Below, piece by piece: positions 27,942-36,129 of a stretch of 64,000 nt of DNA; positions within the stretch are counted from its first letter, which is position 1; every line of letters begins with the position of its first letter. The DNA comes from Zooshikella harenae (lineage in GTDB: Bacteria > Pseudomonadota > Gammaproteobacteria > Pseudomonadales > Zooshikellaceae). Under the pieces are notes generated by a model. The model saw only the letters and a program-made list of their open reading frames with translations. It did not search any database and was not told the DNA's origin. The DNA is taken from the NCBI RefSeq assembly GCF_018837975.1, contig NZ_JAGSOY010000003.1, positions 143,704 through 207,703 of the forward strand, written 5' to 3'. A program made the position numbers and the translations under genes.

Positions 27942-28736
27942 ATGAATGGAATCTTTTTGCAATTACAGCGAACCGCTTTTGTGGTGTTAGCCTATTTTCT
28001 GTTGGGGATAAGCCAACTAAGTTATGGTGCACACTTTCCTGATGTGGTTGCCAAGGTTAAACCATCGATAGTCGGTGTTGGAACCTATAATGTCACAGCA
28101 TCACCTGCAGCACAGTTAATTGCTACAGGTTTTGTTGTCCATGATGGTTATCATGTTGTCACAAATGCGCATGCTATTCCTGAAATATACTCTGCTAAGT
28201 ATCAAGGTAAGCGCAAGTTGGTTATCTTTGTTGGGCAGGGGCGTCGCCCAGAGCTGCGTGAAGCTCGTGTTTTACAAAAAGATACTGATCATGATTTGGT
28301 ACTATTGAGAATTAAAGGCGCTCGTTTGCCTGCATTAACGTTAGGCCAAGCTAAACAGGCAAGGGAAGGGGAGTCCATAGCATTCACAGGATATCCTATT
28401 GGTGCTGTGCTAGGTTTATATCCTGTCACTCATCAAGGCATTATTTCCAGTGTGACGCCAATTGTAATACCTGCAGCTAATGCAAGACAGTTGGATATTC
28501 AGCAGATAAAGCGTTTAAGGCATCCTTATAATGTATTGCAGTTGGATGCGACTGCTTATCCAGGAAATAGCGGGAGTCCAGTTTATTTAAGACAAAGCGG
28601 GAAAGTTGTAGGCGTAATTAATAAGGTATTTGTGAAAGAAACAAAAGAGTCAGTTTTACAAAAACCGAGTGGGATTACCTATGCTATTCCTGTCAACCAT
28701 GTTAAAAATTTAATATCAAAGTTAACAAAGAAATAG
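27942..28736 (+). CDS. Secreted trypsin-like serine protease (S1/HtrA-type)
   Basis: This 264-residue protein has a signal peptide (QRTAFVVLAYFLLGISQLSYGA) and a complete catalytic triad by motif: His77 in VTNAHAIP, Asp118 in DTDHDLVLL, and Ser210 in DATAYPGNSGSPVY. There is no PDZ domain, so it is a minimal trypsin-like peptidase rather than full DegP. The frame also opens at a TTG at 27927, but the ATG at 27942 gives the better signal peptide. It lies beside the ligase operon and could process secreted proteins of the locus (inference). Cleavage target unknown. Confidence 0.86.
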   Translation: MNGIFLQLQRTAFVVLAYFLLGISQLSYGAHFPDVVAKVKPSIVGVGTYNVTASPAAQLIATGFVVHDGYHVVTNAHAIPEIYSAKYQGKRKLVIFVGQGRRPELREARVLQKDTDHDLVLLRIKGARLPALTLGQAKQAREGESIAFTGYPIGAVLGLYPVTHQGIISSVTPIVIPAANARQLDIQQIKRLRHPYNVLQLDATAYPGNSGSPVYLRQSGKVVGVINKVFVKETKESVLQKPSGITYAIPVNHVKNLISKLTKK

Positions 28737-28743
28737 CATATTA

Positions 28744-29016
28744 TTAAAATGGTGTGCGTCGGTCAGCCTGAGAGCGGCGCTCTCCTGTCACCACAATACC
28801 ACTTGAGTCTCTGAAAGGAAAAAACACAGACTGTGTATTTGTTCGACGATCACCTGCTTGCTGTCTTTTTGTAAAAGCTTGCTCCATTTTCCCTGGAGGT
28901 GGTGTGTTGTCCGATACCTGTTTAGAGACGTACTGTCTTGCAGCTGCTGCAAAAATGTAGGTTAGTAAAATACCTACAAATATAAAACCTAATAAGTAAA
29001 ACCATACATGTGCCAT
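28744..29016 (-). CDS. Small membrane protein with Arg-rich tail, hypothetical
   Basis: This 90-residue protein has one N-terminal transmembrane segment (VWFYLLGFIFVGILLTYIFAAAA) and a polar tail. The tail has two related stretches, QQAGDRRTNTQ and RSQADRRTPF, each with a DRRT motif. I do not recognise the family. The gene ends 7 bases after the convergent protease stop, has GGAG-like sequence upstream, and shows codon use like its neighbours, so I think it real. It may be a small regulator or membrane partner; no function can be claimed. Confidence 0.6.
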   Translation of the reverse strand: MAHVWFYLLGFIFVGILLTYIFAAAARQYVSKQVSDNTPPPGKMEQAFTKRQQAGDRRTNTQSVFFPFRDSSGIVVTGERRSQADRRTPF

Positions 29017-29410
29017 TTTAAACTCCCTTATTAACAGATCAATAAGGTGATAGTGTTTAAATACTAAGCAAATGATAGGCCGCTTTTTTTAACCAACTGA
29101 ATAAAAAAGATTATTCTTATTTGTTTGAAGTAGTTGTAGTATTACTGTAATAATTTCTGACGTTTGTTTTAAAGGTATGTCTTGGTGAAGGCTAGGTTTT
29201 GGTACAATTCTTTCAGGAATTTTTGAGTGAGTTTCAATTATCTTCTATTAAAATATGGCATATGAACTATGCTGCTAGTGGTAATTTTTTGAGTAAGGCA
29301 TTTTTAATGCTGAAGATAAACTAGAATTTTTTATCTTTATTTTCAACTTGTGAGTAACAAGTGTAAAAAATAATCAAATTCTTTAGGTGTTTGATGAATC
29401 AGAGGATGTT
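29017..29410. other. Intergenic region
   Basis: About 390 AT-rich bases separate the divergent small membrane protein and the HAD-like gene. I see no other gene. It should contain promoters for both directions; AT-rich runs make a confident choice impossible. Confidence 0.4.
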
Positions 29411-29773
29411 ATGTCTGGTTGGATAGGAGTTGATCTTGACGGTACATTAGCACGTTATGATCACTGGAGAGGACCCGAACATATTGGTGAACCTATAAAG
29501 CCAATGTTAGAGAGAGTGAGAAGTTGGCTGATGCAAGGACAAGAGGTTCGTATTTTTACAGCAAGAGCCTCAATTCCAGAGTATATACCTTTTGTTGAGC
29601 GTTGGTTGGAAAAAAATGGGCTTACCGGGCTAGAAATAACGAATGTAAAAGACTTTAGAATGATTGAGTTATGGGATGATCGATGTATACAGGTTGTGAC
29701 TAATAAAGGCAAGCCTATTCGAACGAAAGGTCCATGGATGAATGGATTAAGAAGATTTTTCGTAAAGTTGTAA
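29411..29773 (+). CDS. Small HAD-like hydrolase
   Basis: This 120-residue protein has the HAD motif I at its very start (WIGVDLDGTLARYD), with the Asp nucleophile and the DxDGT pattern. Motif II-like TARAS (near residue 53) and a late ELWDDRCIQV (near residue 93) fit motif IV. It is short, as for cap-less HAD phosphatases seen in phages and accessory loci. The frame opens at a GTG 24 bases upstream, but the ATG at 29411 has AGAGGA five bases before it and starts the fold directly. Substrate unknown. It is separated from the downstream sugar transferase, which runs opposite. Confidence 0.75.
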   Translation: MSGWIGVDLDGTLARYDHWRGPEHIGEPIKPMLERVRSWLMQGQEVRIFTARASIPEYIPFVERWLEKNGLTGLEITNVKDFRMIELWDDRCIQVVTNKGKPIRTKGPWMNGLRRFFVKL

Positions 29774-29844
29774 GCCAGATCAACAATACTGAGGTTACAG
29801 ATAGTTTATTGGACGCTATGCAGCTTATTTATATTTAAAAAAAG

Positions 29845-29872
29845 AAAAGGGCCTGTAATATCAACCCTTTTT
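29845..29872. terminator. Possible intrinsic terminator between convergent genes
   Basis: AAAAGGG (29845-29851) and CCCTTTT (29865-29871) form a 7-bp stem ending in a T run. It lies between the HAD-like gene and the sugar transferase end and could work in both directions. Confidence 0.5.
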
Positions 29873-29927
29873 ATATGTTTGTGATAATTTCTTATGATGC
29901 TGTTTAATGGTAAATATATTACAACAG

Positions 29928-31334
29928 TTAGCGTGCGCCTTTACCAAATAAAATCACTTCTACTGTTTGGATAAGGATTAAAATATCCAAAAACAAACTG
30001 TGGTTTTTTACATAGTAAAGGTCATATTGTAACTTATGTAGAGCATCTTTATCGGATGCCCCATAGGGATAACACAACTGAGCCCAGCCTGCGATACCTG
30101 GTTTGATGCGGTGGCGTTCATTATAGTAAGGAATCTTGTCAGTTAATTGGCTGACAAATTCAGGCCTTTCAGGTCTAGGTCCAACAAACCCCATATCTCC
30201 TCTTAAGACATTAAAGATTTGGGGTAGCTCGTCAACTCGATATTTGCGAATAATTTTGCCTACGCGAGTGACTCGTGGATCATTTTGTTGGGCCCACTGT
30301 GGTTTTCCTTTTTTCTCCGCATCTACGCGCATACTTCTGAATTTAAGTACGTTAAATGTATTACCGTTTAGTCCGACGCGCTTTTGTTTATACATGAGAG
30401 GTACTTTGAACCCCTCTTCTAACCAGATGGCTAGGATGGTGATTGCAATGAATGGCCAAGCAAAGGCTAAAAGCGTTAGGCTAGCAAGGATATCAAATGC
30501 GCGTTCGGAATATACGCGTAAGTTACTTTGACCAAAACCATCGGAAAAAATAATCCAGCTTGGGTGTAGTAAATCAAGCTCTATTTTGCCTGTTTCTCGT
30601 TCAAAAAAAGTTAAAACATCAACAACATCAATGCCACTTAGCTTACAGTCAAGTAATTCGTTGATTGGAAAGTTTCGGCGTCGATCATCAACAGCAACTA
30701 CTATTTCATCAATATTGTGAGTATTAGCAAACTCTACAAGTGATTGTTCAGTGTTCAATATAAAGTCTGGATTTACAACATCTTCTTCGTCAGCAATATG
30801 CATATAGCCAACTATATTGAAGCCTCTCCGGTCTGTTCTTCTGCGTAACCGTTGAGCAATATTATTGGCGCGATGCCCTGCACCAAGTACTAATACCTGT
30901 CGCTTTAAAATATTTTCATCCACTAATCGGGTAAAGAAAAAGCGAGTAACACCAATAGCAACAAATGTGAAAAGAACGGTGAGAATGAAGACACCACGCC
31001 CTATTAAAAGGGTAGGAAATAAGAAGAAGCATAGTGACAAGATAATACTGCCGAAAATAAAGCTTATTGCTGCTCTGATGAGCATTCCTGTAAAGCCTTC
31101 TCTAAGCCTTGCTTGATAAAGCCCCATAGCAATCATGCTGATAATGAAAACTGCACCTAGTAATATGGCTCTGAATAATAGTGGGCTAGTAGGCTCTGTA
31201 TGAATGGGATCAAAGGTCCCAAACCTAAAGTAGGTGCCAAGGTATGTTGCAAGTACAAAAAGGCATAGCTCAAATATACCTAAGAGGAGGTAGGGGACTC
31301 GCACATGATGTTTGAAAATACGAATACTGCTCAC
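29928..31334 (-). CDS. Undecaprenyl-phosphate sugar phosphotransferase, exosortase-associated type (TIGR03013-like)
   Basis: This 468-residue protein starts repeat-unit synthesis by moving a sugar phosphate to undecaprenyl phosphate. It has four or five N-terminal membrane segments (about 1-125), a central Rossmann-like region with QVLVLGAGHRANNIA, a further membrane hairpin near 285, and the bacterial sugar transferase domain with KQKRVGLNGNTFNVLKFRSM, YRVDELPQIFNVLRGDMG and FVGPRPERPEF. Such enzymes prime the exopolysaccharide, so this is the logical first step for the glycosyltransferases further left. A single-gene unit. High confidence in family; sugar not predictable. Confidence 0.92.
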   Translation of the reverse strand: MSSIRIFKHHVRVPYLLLGIFELCLFVLATYLGTYFRFGTFDPIHTEPTSPLLFRAILLGAVFIISMIAMGLYQARLREGFTGMLIRAAISFIFGSIILSLCFFLFPTLLIGRGVFILTVLFTFVAIGVTRFFFTRLVDENILKRQVLVLGAGHRANNIAQRLRRRTDRRGFNIVGYMHIADEEDVVNPDFILNTEQSLVEFANTHNIDEIVVAVDDRRRNFPINELLDCKLSGIDVVDVLTFFERETGKIELDLLHPSWIIFSDGFGQSNLRVYSERAFDILASLTLLAFAWPFIAITILAIWLEEGFKVPLMYKQKRVGLNGNTFNVLKFRSMRVDAEKKGKPQWAQQNDPRVTRVGKIIRKYRVDELPQIFNVLRGDMGFVGPRPERPEFVSQLTDKIPYYNERHRIKPGIAGWAQLCYPYGASDKDALHKLQYDLYYVKNHSLFLDILILIQTVEVILFGKGAR

Positions 31335-31381
31335 CGAAACTCCCTTTTATTACACATGGTAGTTATCTTAACTTTGTTATA

Positions 31382-31413
31382 AATAAAGGCTTTTTATAAC
31401 AAAAGCCTTTATT
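31382..31413 (-). terminator. Perfect 13-bp inverted repeat, likely terminator
   Basis: AATAAAGGCTTTT (31382-31394) and AAAAGCCTTTATT (31401-31413) form a perfect stem with a 6-base loop. It lies downstream of the DMT transporter and upstream of the sugar transferase, both on the minus strand. Read in that direction the stem ends in CCTTTATTTAT, so it probably terminates the transporter transcript. Confidence 0.6.
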
Positions 31414-31566
31414 AACTTAACCAAAATTTATTGCAAATTCCCGCAAACTTGAGCTGAGTTATACAGCGATAAAAAGAAAGCGAGAATTTAATAGATAGTT
31501 AAGAAAAAATCAGTTAACAAATTCAATATTTTTAAATCCTTTTGTCACTTAAGCATTAAAAATAAG

Positions 31567-32490
31567 CTAACTGGGGCTTACTTCAACTTCTTCTATAGCG
31601 GCTGAAGGCGCAAACTGGCTAACAAGTAGGCCTGAAAATACGAGAAGTACAGCCATAAGTTGTTGGTGTGTTAACTGCTCTCCAAGAATTATAAAAGCCA
31701 ATAATATAGTAAATACTGGAATTAGGTTAACAAATACTGATGCTTGTGTTGCAGAAACATAGCTTAGTGAAATGTTGTAGAGTCCGTAAGCACCCAGCGT
31801 CACGACAACCCCCAAGTAGACAATGGCAAGGGTAGGTGCATATGGAAACTCAGTTGGTAATTCAGTTAAAAACAGGGCAGGGGAGAAAAACAAGGTCCCA
31901 ATAAATGCCTGTGTTGCTGTTAAGAATAAGGCTGAGTATCGTGAACTCAATTTCTTTACGACTAAGGTATAGCCTGTTGCGCAAATCATCGCAAGGAATT
32001 CAAAAAAGTTTCCCAAAAGAGGATTTGGTGCATCTACAGATGACTTACCTGAAACACTTAACCAACAGGCACCCATAAGCGCGATCACTAACCCTATACC
32101 AACTTGCTTATTAATTTTTTCCTTCAAAAAAAAGGCTGCAGCGATAGCGATAAGAAGAGGAAGTAGTGCTGTGATCATTCCTGCTGCAGAGGCTGTAGTA
32201 TTTTGTAACGCATAAGTCTCACAAAGAAAATATAAGCAAGGCTCAAATAACCCCATGAGCACTAAGTACTTCCAGTCACCTTTTTGATACTGATAACGAT
32301 TGGAATATTTCCATATAAACAAAAAGCACAAGCTGGCAATCAGCATACGAACGAAAATCACAAGTAGGGGAGGATAAGAGGTAAAGGCGATCTTGAGAGC
32401 GACAAAAGAGCTACCCCATAAAAACATCGCACAAACCAATAATATACTAGCCAGTAGGTTTGGCCTTAAACTCCAGTTGCGCATTGACAC
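31567..32490 (-). CDS. DMT/EamA-family transporter
   Basis: This 307-residue protein has ten hydrophobic segments in two EamA repeats (about residues 12-145 and 158-295), with the family's characteristic WGSSFVALKIAF near the N-terminus. The family exports or imports small metabolites such as amino acids and nucleotide sugars. The short polar C-terminal tail ends in EEVEVSPS. It sits between the sugar transferase and gspD on the same strand but with its own flanking gaps, so it is probably a separate unit. Substrate unknown. Confidence 0.88.
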   Translation of the reverse strand: MSMRNWSLRPNLLASILLVCAMFLWGSSFVALKIAFTSYPPLLVIFVRMLIASLCFLFIWKYSNRYQYQKGDWKYLVLMGLFEPCLYFLCETYALQNTTASAAGMITALLPLLIAIAAAFFLKEKINKQVGIGLVIALMGACWLSVSGKSSVDAPNPLLGNFFEFLAMICATGYTLVVKKLSSRYSALFLTATQAFIGTLFFSPALFLTELPTEFPYAPTLAIVYLGVVVTLGAYGLYNISLSYVSATQASVFVNLIPVFTILLAFIILGEQLTHQQLMAVLLVFSGLLVSQFAPSAAIEEVEVSPS

Positions 32491-32619
32491 TTCAACCTTA
32501 TATTAATGGAGCTACTTGCATTATTAGAGGCGGTTAGTATAGCTGAAGTGAATTAGTGTGATAAGAGCACCAACAGAGAATACTGTTGGTGCATTATGGT
32601 AGCTGAATACTGTGTAAGA

Positions 32620-34953
32620 TTAGTTACGAATATCCAAGCAGCCTTGTTTAGCGGCTTGTAATTGCTTGCACAAGGATTGAGCCTGGTGACGGTCATTAAG
32701 TCCGCTAAAGACAACGCGGTAATAAACACCTTTGCTGCCCATATTTGACTCTTTCACTTCAGGTGTCAGGTTGCCCAGCAGTTGAGAATGCTGGGATTGG
32801 ATTTTGTTTGCAGCTTGTTGGGCTGCAGCAGAAGAGCGGTAAGAGGCTAACTGAATCCCCCAACCTGGACCACCAGTGGCAACAGGTGCATTGCCTTGAG
32901 TTTGAGCAGAAGGACTACCACGACGTGCTGCTGGTGCGGGTTCTTGCCAAATTGTTGGCTTATTACTTGAGCTGTTTTTACGCTTTTGAGGCGAATCAAA
33001 CAAGCCGCTAGCATTTTGTGGAAGCACTCGGTCAAGATTAAATTTCTCTGACTTTTTATCAAGCTTATTGCGAACCATTTTAATTGAAGAAAACTTGTCA
33101 TCTGTAAGCGCTGCATTTTCTTGTTCATTTAGCACAATAGAAGTCTTTATAAAGACCATCAGGTTTCTTTTAGTATGCGTATCAGCATCGTTCTCAAAAA
33201 GCCGCCCTAAAAGAGGAACAGAGCTAAGAAAAGGAACAGCACTTTCAGACTGATTTACATCATCTTGAACTAATCCTCCAAGTACAATAGTTTCATTATT
33301 GTTAACTTGGATTGTACTTTTTATAGTTCGCTTATTGGTAACCAAACCATCAACACCACTTTCTGAGCTTGGTACCACAGCAGAAATTTCTTGATCGACT
33401 TCTAAGCGAAGTGTTTCACCTTCGTTGATGTGAGGTGTAACTTTTAAACGAACACCAACATCTTTTCGTTCTGTGGTAGTAAAGGGATTGCTGGAGCCTG
33501 AGGAGTCTGTAGTATAAGAGCCTGTTTCAAAGGGGACTTCCTGACCTACCAGGATTTCAGCTTCCTCATTATCTAGCGTCATAATGCTGGGAGTTGATAG
33601 TAAGTTACTATTAGCTGTAGTGGTTAGTGCATTAACAAGAACACCAAAGTTAGAGTTACGAAGCGCAATACTACCAATGTTTATTTTGCTGTTATCAAAA
33701 ATAGCTCCAGTAATTGAGCTTTTTGCACCGTCTGTTCCTGATGAGGTTTTTGTTCCATCTATTCCCCACTGAATGCCAAGTGCTTCATTGATGCTGCCTG
33801 ATACTTCAACAATCGCTGCTTCAATTAGTACTTGAGCACGTCTCACATCAAGTTTGCGTACGATATTTTCAATCTCACGAACAAGTTCTGGGGATGCAGC
33901 AATAATCAGTGCGTTGTTGTCGATATCAGCTTTGACAGCAACTTGTTTAGACTCTTTGCTATCTTTGCCTCCGGCAATACTTCCACTTAGTGATTTAGTT
34001 AAGTCTGCAAGAGTTTCTGCCAGCTTTTCTGCATCAGCATGACGTAGGTGAATTACACGTGTTAACGAAGTCGCTTCAGAGGCTATATCCATGGCTTTAG
34101 CCAGGCGGCGTACTTGTTGACGAAACTGGGACTTACCAGTAACTAAAAGGCGGTTGGTGCGTTCGTCAGCGATAAGCTCTCCACTAAGCTTACGATTTTG
34201 TTGTTTGCCAAGTAAGCTTTCTTTGATGACTTTAACCAAGTCGCCAACCCAGGCATTTTCAAGTTTTATGATGTCAAAGTTAGTGCTTTCTGCCATATCC
34301 ATTTCACGGATAAGTTTGGCTAGCCTCTTTACATTGCTGACATGGTCACTAATGATTATGGAGTTACTGGAAGCAATTGCTGCAGCGTGGCCATATTGAG
34401 GAATTAAAGGACGAATTACAGGGATTAACTCAACGGCAGATAGATTTACCAACTCCACTACGCGAGTGATCATTGTGCCTGAGTTAGGTTTAGTGTTGGG
34501 AGCGAACTCAGGAGCATCACTTTTAGCACGGTTGATAGGAACAATGTTCAGGGTTTTACCCTGAGGAACTGCAGTAAAACCATTGGCCTGTAATACGGAC
34601 AGGAATACATCGTAAATTTCGTCTCTGGATAATGGAGTTGATGAAACTACGGTTACGTTGTTCATACTTTTTATTCGGGGGTCTATGATGATGGTTTGTC
34701 CCGTTATTGAGGCAACCTGAGCAATGAACTCACGAATATCTGCATTTTTCTGGTTTATGGTCCACTTTTTCTCTGTTTCAGCGCTTTCTTCTGCATAGCT
34801 GTGTATTGGCATTGATGCACAAAAACAGAGTAAAGAGGTATTAATTATAAGCCGGGTGAAGCGGCCAAGTTTAGTTTTTGGGTGTTGGTAAGGCATGAGT
34901 GTTTTCCAAAAGTCCCGACACTTTTCCTCGTTCTTGACAGTAAAAGGTTGCAT
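32620..34953 (-). CDS. gspD: Type II secretion secretin GspD with C-terminal SPOR domain
   Basis: This 777-residue protein is the outer-membrane secretin of a type II secretion system. An N-terminal export signal is followed by N0 (about 46-125), then N1-N3 modules and the secretin core with NSNLLSTPSIMTLDNEEAEI and VGQEVPF, then VPFLSSVPLLGRLFE. After the usual end near residue 620 there is a low-complexity linker and a SPOR domain (697-777: GWGIQLASYRSS and YYRVVFSGLNDRHQAQSL). SPOR domains bind glycan strands lacking stem peptides (known). Typical GspD is about 650-700 residues and ends in an S-domain for a pilotin, not seen here. The ATG at 34953 has AGAGGG seven bases upstream, 3 bases after the gspC stop; a second Met at 34896 is less likely. 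Confidence 0.93.
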   Translation of the reverse strand: MQPFTVKNEEKCRDFWKTLMPYQHPKTKLGRFTRLIINTSLLCFCASMPIHSYAEESAETEKKWTINQKNADIREFIAQVASITGQTIIIDPRIKSMNNVTVVSSTPLSRDEIYDVFLSVLQANGFTAVPQGKTLNIVPINRAKSDAPEFAPNTKPNSGTMITRVVELVNLSAVELIPVIRPLIPQYGHAAAIASSNSIIISDHVSNVKRLAKLIREMDMAESTNFDIIKLENAWVGDLVKVIKESLLGKQQNRKLSGELIADERTNRLLVTGKSQFRQQVRRLAKAMDIASEATSLTRVIHLRHADAEKLAETLADLTKSLSGSIAGGKDSKESKQVAVKADIDNNALIIAASPELVREIENIVRKLDVRRAQVLIEAAIVEVSGSINEALGIQWGIDGTKTSSGTDGAKSSITGAIFDNSKINIGSIALRNSNFGVLVNALTTTANSNLLSTPSIMTLDNEEAEILVGQEVPFETGSYTTDSSGSSNPFTTTERKDVGVRLKVTPHINEGETLRLEVDQEISAVVPSSESGVDGLVTNKRTIKSTIQVNNNETIVLGGLVQDDVNQSESAVPFLSSVPLLGRLFENDADTHTKRNLMVFIKTSIVLNEQENAALTDDKFSSIKMVRNKLDKKSEKFNLDRVLPQNASGLFDSPQKRKNSSSNKPTIWQEPAPAARRGSPSAQTQGNAPVATGGPGWGIQLASYRSSAAAQQAANKIQSQHSQLLGNLTPEVKESNMGSKGVYYRVVFSGLNDRHQAQSLCKQLQAAKQGCLDIRN

Positions 34954-34956
34954 GCT

Positions 34957-35682
34957 TTAACCCTCTGTGGAGTTGTTTTCGAGAGCACGCATCCTTTCTC
35001 TGAGCTCTTGCATTCGTTGTTTTATCTGAGATTGATCGTAACTCGGTGTATAAATGGGTGCTTTTTCCTTTTCACGTTTAACTGGTGTTGACGGCAGTAA
35101 TGATGTGGGCTCTGGACGGGAAAAAGCGGAATCTTGAGTAGGTTGTGCAGGAGCTTTGGGTAATTGGGTGATGTTAACTTCAATTGCCTGAAAACGACTT
35201 TGCCCATGAGCTTCTGGAAAGTAAAGAGTTTCAAGGACCCCATTTCGAGAAATAACCACATGATCAGAATGCACCTTATCAAGTTGTGCATTGCCTGGTA
35301 ACGTATCACCTACATAGTAAAGCGCAGTTCGCCGGTCACTTCCTTCAATAATGGCACTGGATAACTTGTCATCCGCATTAGCAAAAGCGCCTTTAAGTAT
35401 TAAGCGTAGATTAGTTTTAGGAATGTTCTTTTGGACCGTCTGAGCGTCCTCTCCACGGCCAAATAGGAGAGCGACATTTGCAGGATTAATAGCGGCCTTC
35501 TGATACTGAGAGGGATTTCGAACAATTTCTGGTTGGAGTGGCTCAGCAACAAGCAGGGTATAGATTGATAAACCTTGGGAAGCAACTGTCATCCCTATTA
35601 TGGTTAATAGGACGAAGGTGAGCACCGTGATATTTTTAGGGTGCCCCCAGATAAGGTAAGGAGGTAGCGAAGCTGCTTTCAT
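34957..35682 (-). CDS. gspC: Type II secretion inner-membrane protein GspC (coiled-coil type)
   Basis: This 241-residue GspC links the inner-membrane platform to the secretin N0 domain. One membrane anchor (VLTFVLLTIIGMTVASQGLSI, about 20-40), then a periplasmic HR domain (about 65-155, LRLILKGAFANADDKLSSAIIE with VGDTLPGNAQL) are visible. A proline-rich stretch and a short C-terminal coiled coil (QSQIKQRMQELRERMRALE) take the place of the PDZ domain, as in Pseudomonas XcpP. It is the first gene of a gspC-gspD operon, coupled to gspD with a 3-base gap and divergent from gspE. Confidence 0.88.
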   Translation of the reverse strand: MKAASLPPYLIWGHPKNITVLTFVLLTIIGMTVASQGLSIYTLLVAEPLQPEIVRNPSQYQKAAINPANVALLFGRGEDAQTVQKNIPKTNLRLILKGAFANADDKLSSAIIEGSDRRTALYYVGDTLPGNAQLDKVHSDHVVISRNGVLETLYFPEAHGQSRFQAIEVNITQLPKAPAQPTQDSAFSRPEPTSLLPSTPVKREKEKAPIYTPSYDQSQIKQRMQELRERMRALENNSTEG

Positions 35683-36129
35683 TGCTGATTATTCTATATT
35701 CTATAGTGAGCGTTTGTTTGGTAGATGTTGAGTAAGAAGAAAATGTACCACAACAAACGTATTATTAATGACATAATAACAGCAAATGCTTGAAACGGGT
35801 CAAGCAAGTAGCTGTAAGACTGTGAAATTTTTAAAAAATATTATTCCCTTAACGGTTTAGTACTCAAAAATAAAGTGACCAAACCTCCAAAATAGGTCTA
35901 TGACTAAATAGTCTAGTTATAGATTGTTTGCACTTGGTTCACAACTGATGTAAACCATTGGGAACTGTTGGCTTTGTTTAAGACCTAAAAGGAAGCAAAT
36001 GGTTCAAAGCAGCAGGTGCTCATACTGGCCTTCTCACTAACGATGTCAAGTTAGTGAAATTGGGCATAGATGCTAGTGGCTATCCCAGGCATAATCTTAC
36101 TATTGATAATCATAATTTCGGGTGGGTAG
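35683..36129. promoter_or_regulatory. Divergent gspC/gspE control region with dyad
   Basis: This 447-base region separates the two type II secretion operons. An 8-bp inverted repeat, TCACTAAC (36034-36041) and GTTAGTGA (36050-36057) with an 8-base spacer, lies about 75 bases before the gspE start and looks like an operator. In P. aeruginosa the matching xcpP-xcpR region is under quorum-sensing control (known); this dyad has the right size but does not match a canonical lux box. Confidence 0.5.

Noticed and set aside
36034..36057. A canonical lux box before gspE
   Set aside because: The dyad has similar size, but the expected CT and AG positions are shifted by one base, so I call it only an operator-like dyad.
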